The translations under genes and the position numbers were made by a program. A DNA stretch of 38,080 nucleotides. Origin: Desulfobacca acetoxidans (GTDB taxonomy: Bacteria; Desulfobacterota; Desulfobaccia; Desulfobaccales; 0-14-0-80-60-11). Shown here in pieces: positions 32,755 through 38,080 of the stretch. Below the pieces are notes generated by a model. That model did no database searches, was not told the origin of the DNA, and saw nothing but the letters and a program-made list of their open reading frames with translations. The stretch covers positions 1 to 38,080 of the forward strand of contig DYLF01000013.1 in the NCBI GenBank assembly GCA_020722205.1, in the 5' to 3' direction. Numbering within the stretch: the stretch's first letter is position 1; every line of letters starts with the position of its first letter.

Positions 32755-35700
32755 ATGGCGGAATTTTTACAGACTCAATCTGATTATCTTCGTTTTCTCT
32801 ACAGTCTGTCTTTTCTCCTCCTGGCCTCCATCTGCCTTACCCTGCATCGCAGGCCGGACCGCCTGCTGGCTTGGCATTGGTTGGGTTGGTTCGGCCTCTC
32901 TCACAGCCTCCATGAATTGCTGGAGACCATGTCCCTCCACTCGGCCGGTTCCGCCCTTCTCAACGCTGCCTGCCTGGTCCTGTTAAGTCTGTCCTATCTT
33001 TTTCTCGTGGAATTCGGCCGCTCCGGAGTGGTACCTGATACTTCCCCCAGAGTGGGGCGCTGGCTTCTGGCAGTGTTGGCGGCCCTCTCAATCTCCGGAG
33101 GATTCGCCGGTTGGCCCGGCCTGGCGGCCACCTCCCGCTATTTCCTGGGTCTGGCAGGCGGCTGTTGGGCCGGCCTGACCCTTTATCGGGCTGCCTCCTG
33201 GCAAAGTAACACCAACCTCCTCCTGCGGGCTGCCGGTTTGACCATGATTTGCTACGGCCTGGCCACCGGCCTGGTGCTCCCCCCGGCGCCGCTTTTTCCC
33301 GCTTCCTGGCTCAGTGCCAACACTTTTTCGGCCCTCACCGGCTTCCCTCTCCAGGTGGGGCGTAGCTTTTTGGCTGTTCTCCTTACTTTCTGGCTAGGGC
33401 TGTTCCGTCAGTCCACCCTGGACCGGGAGGCGGACCGCCATACCCGCAATGTCCGCCGGCTGCTTCTTTGGGGCGGCTCCGGCTTGCTTTTGCTCATCCT
33501 CTCCATGGGCTGGCTGATTACCCAGAAGTGGGGGCAGGAGACGCAGCGGCAATTGCACCAGGATTACGACCATCACATCAGGATTATCCGTCAGGTGCTG
33601 ATGGAAAAAATGAGGGAAGCAGACCAACTGGTTCAGGCCTTGGCCGGCTCCTCCGAAATCAAGCGGGCCTTAACCGGTGGAGGCCGTCAGGAGCTGGAAC
33701 ACGTTAACACCCTCCTGGACCGTTTCAGCCAGGTGCTGCCCTTGTCCGTATGCTACCTCCTGGACCTTAAGGGCTTTACTATTGCTTCTTCCAACCGCGG
33801 CCAGCCCGACAGTTTTGTCGGTCAATCTTACGCCGACCGGCACTATTTTCAGATGGCCGAAGCCGGCTCGCCGGACAGATACCTGGCCTTGGGGCCCACC
33901 TCCAGGGAACGGGGCTATTACTCCAGCTATCCAGTGTGGGGACCGCACGGCAACGTCCTGGGGGTGGCGGTGCTCAAGCGCCCCCTGGCCGTCCCGGAGC
34001 CCCTCTTTCATGAGGGTTGCCTCTACTTTCTTATCGATCCTCAAGGGGTGGTCTTCTTGAGCAATCAAGAAGATCTGGTTTTAAAAAGCCTCTGGCCTTT
34101 ATTTCCGGAAGTGAGCCGTCAGGTGGCATTGACCCGACAGTTCGGCGCCGGTCCTTTCCCTGCCATCCTGGATAGCGAACCGGCCGAAGGGAGCCAGATT
34201 GTTTTCCAGGGCCAACGTTTTCTCATTCATCGTTACTCTTTTCCATATCAAGGCTGGTCCCTGGTGCACCTGGGGCCGATGGCCTCCATAGCTGTCTCCC
34301 GCCTGATGGGCATCGGCACCACCCTCATCCTCTGCCTGGCGCTCCTGGGGCTGCTCCTCGGCTGGGACATGAGCATCGAGGCCACCGCCCGTCTCAGGAC
34401 AAGCGAACGGAATTATCTCGAGGAGCTGCGGCAAAGGGAAGAGCAATACCGCCGCCTCTTCGCGGACGCCGGCGACGGCATCCTGATCGCCGACCTACAG
34501 GGCAACCTGTTGGACGCCAATAAAAAGATCCAGAGTCTCCTGGGGTATTCCCGGGATGAGTTGATCGACATGCATTATACTCAGATCCATCCCCCGGAGG
34601 CCTTGGAGAGAACCATAACCACCTTTCAAGAAATTGTCCGGCAAGGCTCCGGTAATCTGAGCCTTGGCTGGGTACTCACCAAAGACGGCCGGCACATACC
34701 GGTGGAAATCAGCGGGGGGCTGATCACCTACGGTGTCCGGACGGTGGTCCAGAGCATCTTCCGGGACATCTCGGAGCGCCGCAAGAGCGAGGAAGAGCGC
34801 CTGCGCCTCAGTAAGCTGGAGTCCCTGGGGGTGCTGGCCGGCGGCATCGCTCATGACTTCAACAACATCCTGACTGCTATTCTGGGCAACCTCAGCCTGG
34901 CCATGATGACCGCGGAGATTTCCGCCGCTGGCCAGGAAAGACTCCGGGAGGCGGAGAAAGCTTGTGCCCGGGCCCAGGGCCTCGCTCGGCAGTTGTTGAC
35001 CTTCGCCAAAGGCGGCCGACCCATCAGAAAAATCGCCGCCTTGGACACCATCTTAAAAGAGGCGGCAGGGTTCACCTTAAGCGGCTCCCGAACGAGCTGC
35101 CAGTTTTCCCTGGACAGGGAGCTCTGGCCGGTGGAAGTGGACGAAGGTCAGCTCACCCAGGTCATCAACAATCTCCTCCTCAACGCCGACCAGGCCATGC
35201 CCGAGGGCGGAATTATTTCCCTACAGGCGGAAAATGTCACCCTGGAGCCAGGTTCCACCTCACCTCTGCCGCCAGGCAAATATGTCAAGTTCTCCGTCAC
35301 CGACCAGGGAGTCGGCATACCCGAAAAATATCTTGACAAGATTTTTGATCCCTACTTTACCACCAAAAAAGAAGGTAGCGGCCTGGGTCTGGCCACTGCC
35401 TATGCCATTATCAAGAATCACCAGGGCCATATTGCCGTGGAGTCGCAGCCGGGGGTGGGAACCCGCTTCACCATCTTTCTGCCGGCAGTGCCAGGTAAAG
35501 TGCCGGACAGCGGCAAAGCCCCCCCGGAGACGCTCCTGGGAGAAGGCAGGATCCTCATCATGGATGACGATGACATGGTGCGACAGGTCCTCGGAAAGAT
35601 GCTGACTAAGCTAAATTATGAAGTGCAGTTTGCCCGGCATGGTGAGGAAGCCATCAGCCTTTTTGAACGAGCCATGGGCGATGGCCAACCATTTCGGGCG

Positions 35701-35919
35701 GTCATCCTGGACCTGACCATCCCCGGAGGCATGGGCGGCAAAGACGCTGTCAGAGTGATGCGCCGGCTCAATCCCTCCGTCAAGGCCTTGGTGTCCAGCG
35801 GCTATTCCGATGACCCGGTCATGGCTGATTTTAACAACTATGGGTTCGACGGCGTCCTCGTCAAACCTTACAAACTCCAGCAATTGAGCCAGCTCCTGGC
35901 CGAAGTGTTGTCCTCTTGA
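32755..35919 (+). CDS. Hybrid sensor histidine kinase with membrane and Cache-like sensor regions
   Basis: A 1054-residue membrane sensor. Residues about 10-225 hold seven or so hydrophobic segments; another helix at about 235-255 leads into an extracytoplasmic Cache-like region (about 260-510: VCYLLDLKGFTIASSNRGQPDSFVGQSYADRHYF) and a second helix near 518-535. A PAS domain follows (about 562-680). HisKA has the phospho-acceptor His700 in GGIAHDFNNILTAILGN, and the ATPase domain has an N-box (NNLLLNADQAMPEGG), DQGVGIP and GSGLGLATAYAI. A C-terminal receiver domain has Asp986 in VILDLTIPGGMGG. No DNA-binding partner is next to it. The signal is unknown; a small molecule is likely. Confidence 0.92.
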   Translation: MAEFLQTQSDYLRFLYSLSFLLLASICLTLHRRPDRLLAWHWLGWFGLSHSLHELLETMSLHSAGSALLNAACLVLLSLSYLFLVEFGRSGVVPDTSPRVGRWLLAVLAALSISGGFAGWPGLAATSRYFLGLAGGCWAGLTLYRAASWQSNTNLLLRAAGLTMICYGLATGLVLPPAPLFPASWLSANTFSALTGFPLQVGRSFLAVLLTFWLGLFRQSTLDREADRHTRNVRRLLLWGGSGLLLLILSMGWLITQKWGQETQRQLHQDYDHHIRIIRQVLMEKMREADQLVQALAGSSEIKRALTGGGRQELEHVNTLLDRFSQVLPLSVCYLLDLKGFTIASSNRGQPDSFVGQSYADRHYFQMAEAGSPDRYLALGPTSRERGYYSSYPVWGPHGNVLGVAVLKRPLAVPEPLFHEGCLYFLIDPQGVVFLSNQEDLVLKSLWPLFPEVSRQVALTRQFGAGPFPAILDSEPAEGSQIVFQGQRFLIHRYSFPYQGWSLVHLGPMASIAVSRLMGIGTTLILCLALLGLLLGWDMSIEATARLRTSERNYLEELRQREEQYRRLFADAGDGILIADLQGNLLDANKKIQSLLGYSRDELIDMHYTQIHPPEALERTITTFQEIVRQGSGNLSLGWVLTKDGRHIPVEISGGLITYGVRTVVQSIFRDISERRKSEEERLRLSKLESLGVLAGGIAHDFNNILTAILGNLSLAMMTAEISAAGQERLREAEKACARAQGLARQLLTFAKGGRPIRKIAALDTILKEAAGFTLSGSRTSCQFSLDRELWPVEVDEGQLTQVINNLLLNADQAMPEGGIISLQAENVTLEPGSTSPLPPGKYVKFSVTDQGVGIPEKYLDKIFDPYFTTKKEGSGLGLATAYAIIKNHQGHIAVESQPGVGTRFTIFLPAVPGKVPDSGKAPPETLLGEGRILIMDDDDMVRQVLGKMLTKLNYEVQFARHGEEAISLFERAMGDGQPFRAVILDLTIPGGMGGKDAVRVMRRLNPSVKALVSSGYSDDPVMADFNNYGFDGVLVKPYKLQQLSQLLAEVLSS

Positions 35920-36062
35920 GCCCAAACCGATCTTTTTCCCATCTGTCCAATTTCCCCCGGCAACACCAGCCGCCAGCTCCTGCCCAGACAGGCTGACCCC
36001 TACAGACCTGAACTTACCTTACATTCCTCCTGAAAATAATTAGTCTTTCAACTTCCCTTCCC

Positions 36063-36111
36063 TTGACTTATACCCATAAAGACCTATATTATTTTCACAT
36101 TATTTTGTGAA
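36063..36111 (+). promoter_or_regulatory. Promoter and palindromic site before the NifU-like gene
   Basis: TTGACT (36063-36068), a 16-base spacer and TATATT (36085-36090) form a good promoter. A perfect inverted repeat TTCACA-TTATTT-TGTGAA (36094-36111) covers the expected transcription start and ends just before the AAGGAG ribosome site. It could be an operator or a leader hairpin. It is not a recognisable IscR site. Confidence 0.55.
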
Positions 36112-36120
36112 GGAGACACC

Positions 36121-36642
36121 ATGTATTCCCAAATCGTCATGGACCATTTTAAAAACCCCCGCAACGTGGGAGAACTCGCTGATGCCGACGGGATCGGCGA
36201 AGTCGGCAACCCCGTCTGTGGCGACATGATGAATATCTTCATCAAAGTGAAAGACAATCGCATCGAGGATATCAAATTCAAGACCTTCGGCTGCGGGGCG
36301 GCCATCGCGGTGTCCAGCATGATTACCGAAATGGCCAAAGGTAAGACCCTGGAGGAGGCCATGAAGATCACCAATCAGGACGTGGCCGAAGCCTTGGGAA
36401 ATCTGCCCAAAAACAAGCTGCACTGCTCCAACCTGGGAGCCGACGCCCTGCACTCCGCCATAAAAAACTACCTGGACCGCAAGACCGGTAAAATCAAGGA
36501 CCTGGATTGGGACCGCCAAGCCCACCTCAAAGGCTCAGGCCCGGAAGGCTGCTACTGCCCATATTGTCAGAAAAAAATCGAAGAAGAATCCCCCTTCTGT
36601 GTCTTCTGCGGCAGCGAAATACCCCACGAACATGATCACTAA
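36121..36642 (+). CDS. nifU: NifU/IscU-type Fe-S scaffold with C-terminal zinc ribbon
   Basis: A 173-residue scaffold protein on which Fe-S clusters are assembled. The IscU-like domain carries the three cluster cysteines: Cys33 in NPVCGD, Cys58 in TFGCGAAIA and Cys102 in KLHCSNLG, with the neighbouring Asp35. An added C-terminal region has C-x2-C (residues 146 and 149) and C-x2-C (160 and 163), a zinc-ribbon pattern, and ends in HEHDH. It precedes a NifS homologue by about 30 bases. The ATG has AAGGAG 7-8 bases upstream. Confidence 0.93.
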   Translation: MYSQIVMDHFKNPRNVGELADADGIGEVGNPVCGDMMNIFIKVKDNRIEDIKFKTFGCGAAIAVSSMITEMAKGKTLEEAMKITNQDVAEALGNLPKNKLHCSNLGADALHSAIKNYLDRKTGKIKDLDWDRQAHLKGSGPEGCYCPYCQKKIEEESPFCVFCGSEIPHEHDH

Positions 36643-36673
36643 GCCCCCCGGCCTAATTATCCAGGACCCCGCC

Positions 36674-37843
36674 ATGAAAACCATCTATTTGGACCATCTC
36701 GCCGCCACCCCTCTGCACCCCAAGGTGAAAGAGGCTATGATCCAGCATATCAACACCATCTACGGCAACCCGGTGGCTGATTATTCCCTCGGCCAGCAGG
36801 CCGGCCAGGTCCTGGAACAGGCCCGGCTCCAGGTGGCCGACCTCATTAACGCCGACCCCAACGAGATCGTCTTTACCTCGGGCGGCACTGAGTCGGTCAA
36901 CCATGCCATCAAAGGGGTGGCTATCGCCTTGCGGGAGCGGGGCCGCCGTATCATCACCTCCAACATCGAACATAAGTCCGTCCTCAACTCCCTACGAACT
37001 CTGCGCCTCCTGGACTATCAGGTCACCTCTCTGGATGTGGATAATTACGGCCTGGTGGATCCGGCCGCAGTGGAAAAGGCCATCACCCAGGATACCATCC
37101 TCATCAGCCTCATGCTGGCCAACAACGAGATCGGCACCATTGAACCCATCAGGGACATCGCCAAGATCGCCCAAAAACACCAGGTGGTATTCCATACCGA
37201 CGCAGTGGACGCAGTTGGGGTGATCCCGGTCGACGTCAAAGACCTGGGGGTGAATCTCCTCTCTCTGGCGGCTAATATCTTTTATGGCCCCCCCGGGGTG
37301 GGAGCCCTTTACATCAAGAAAGGCACCCCGGTTTGGCCCTTGTTGGACGGCGGCATGCAGGAAAACAAGCGCCGGGCCGGCACCGAAAACCTCATCGGCC
37401 TCGTCGGCCTGGGAGTGGCCGCCGACCTGGCCCGCCTCGAAATGCCCGCCCGCCTGCCGCACCTTCAAGCCCTAAAAGAGCGCCTGACCAGAGGACTGTG
37501 GGAGCGGATTCCGGACATCCAGATTAACGGCCACCCTAATCAGTGCCTGCCCCATCTGGTCTCCGTCTCCATCAAATACGTCGAGGGCGAAAGCCTGATG
37601 CTGATGCTGGACGAAGAAGGCATCTGCGTTGCCACGCGCTCAGCCTGTGCCTCCGGCTCGCTCAGGGCCTCCCACGTCCTCATCGCCACCGGCCTGGACT
37701 TTGCCACCGCCCAGGGCACCCTCCTTTTCAGCTTCGGGCGGGACAATACCGAGGCGGATGTGGACAAGGTCCTGGACGTTCTGCCGCCTATCGTCCAAAA
37801 ACTGAGGGAAATGTCACCACTCTATAAGAAAATAAATCTGTAA
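36674..37843 (+). CDS. nifS: NifS/IscS-like cysteine desulfurase homologue lacking the PLP lysine
   Basis: A 389-residue class V aminotransferase-fold protein. It matches NifS/IscS along its length: YLDHLAATPLHP, SGGTESVNHAIKG, His100 in SNIEHKSVLNSL, Asp176 in FHTDAVDAVG, RRAGTEN and the catalytic Cys325 in TRSACASGS. The cofactor segment reads SLAANIFYGPPGVGALY where IscS has the form S-x-S/A-x-HK-x-YGPKG. The HK pair is replaced by Asn201-Ile202 (bases 37274-37279), so the Schiff-base lysine is absent; the usual Gln near Asp176 is Asp179. Desulfurase activity is therefore doubtful. The start at 36674 is chosen for its AGGA site and conserved N-terminus; ATG 36632 overlapping nifU is less likely. 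Confidence 0.88.
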   Translation: MKTIYLDHLAATPLHPKVKEAMIQHINTIYGNPVADYSLGQQAGQVLEQARLQVADLINADPNEIVFTSGGTESVNHAIKGVAIALRERGRRIITSNIEHKSVLNSLRTLRLLDYQVTSLDVDNYGLVDPAAVEKAITQDTILISLMLANNEIGTIEPIRDIAKIAQKHQVVFHTDAVDAVGVIPVDVKDLGVNLLSLAANIFYGPPGVGALYIKKGTPVWPLLDGGMQENKRRAGTENLIGLVGLGVAADLARLEMPARLPHLQALKERLTRGLWERIPDIQINGHPNQCLPHLVSVSIKYVEGESLMLMLDEEGICVATRSACASGSLRASHVLIATGLDFATAQGTLLFSFGRDNTEADVDKVLDVLPPIVQKLREMSPLYKKINL

Positions 37844-37849
37844 CCCACG

Positions 37850-37899
37850 GGTATTAACCAGAAATCGGTCAACCCTCCCACCGAGTAATACCACTTTTT
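37850..37899 (+). terminator. Intrinsic terminator after the NifS-like gene
   Basis: GGTATTA (37850-37856) pairs with TAATACC (37886-37892), with an inner CGGT/ACCG stem, and is followed two bases later by TTTTT (37895-37899). It lies 7 bases after the stop codon. Confidence 0.6.
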
Positions 37900-37903
37900 C
37901 TTC

Positions 37904-38080
37904 CTGCTCACTGCTCGGCAGGCGGTGGAAAACCCTGCTCTCAAAAATCTGGCGGGTTTAAGAGAATAATATCCCTTAGGCAGCAGCCAAATCCTTTTCC
38001 TGGGTTTGTTCTACCTTCTGTTATTTCAGGCCGCAGCCCGAGTGCGTTTTTTCAACCGGCTGATCCGCCGCCGCAGAATA
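37904..38080. other. End of window, no assigned gene
   Basis: It opens with two heptamers, CTGCTCA CTGCTCG (37904-37917). From 37970 the plus strand is open to the end and would encode a hydrophobic segment (ILFLGLFYLLLFQ) followed by an arginine-rich stretch. Two minus-strand frames are also open inward from the edge and end near 38020. The true gene cannot be chosen from this fragment. Confidence 0.35.

Overview
The window is chromosomal DNA of a moderately GC-rich Gram-negative anaerobe, most likely a Desulfobacterota (deltaproteobacterial) lineage. Supporting signs are a PxxKW cysteine-rich protein, a Desulfovibrio-type single-cluster ferredoxin, FdhD, a DsrE2/TusA/YedF sulfur-carrier group, CarD, and a NifU-type scaffold with a C-terminal zinc ribbon. 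The lineage is inferred from gene content, not from a phylogeny. About 38 protein genes are supported. No rRNA, tRNA or CRISPR array was seen.

Layout. 1-435 is the 3' end of an IS4-type transposase, followed by about 340 bases without a gene. 780-2521 (minus) holds nadK and fdhD, coupled by an ATGA overlap. 2615-3811 is an aspartate aminotransferase, which converges on a PxxKW cysteine-rich protein. Next come a stand-alone LigD-type 3'-phosphoesterase, an MFS exporter (minus), tilS, a ferredoxin gene broken by a one-base frameshift, an isolated AT-richer rmlB-type dTDP-glucose 4,6-dehydratase, and rpsT. From 9897 to 14463 the minus strand carries a PIN/TRAM membrane protein, CarD, YchF, a Tat-signal radical SAM protein of the AmmeMemoRadiSam type, and an HU/IHF protein.

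15541-18804 is the most distinctive block. A 43-residue CXXC membrane peptide and a NapH-like polyferredoxin membrane protein face away from an ArsR repressor gene. The repressor leads a run of TusA, two DsrE-like proteins, a 57-residue TusB/DsrH-like protein and DsrE2, with YedF convergent at the end. It looks like a sulfur- or selenium-trafficking module under thiol- or metal-responsive control.

18941-27677 holds a P1-type self-cleaving peptidase coupled to an LpoA-like TPR lipoprotein, dnaK-grpE-hrcA (no CIRCE seen), phoU, a free-standing Cache-like lipoprotein and a small unknown gene. 27768-32369 (minus) is a znuA-znuC-znuB zinc/manganese importer run followed by a DHA2-type MFS exporter and a universal stress protein. 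32755-35919 is a 1054-residue hybrid sensor kinase. 36121-37843 is a NifU/NifS pair whose NifS homologue lacks the PLP-binding lysine.

Two window-wide patterns stand out. Degenerate tandem heptamers (for example TAAGCCG/TGAGCCG) lie at gene edges and even inside the termini of fdhD, znuA, znuB and the MFS gene. TTG start codons are also frequent.
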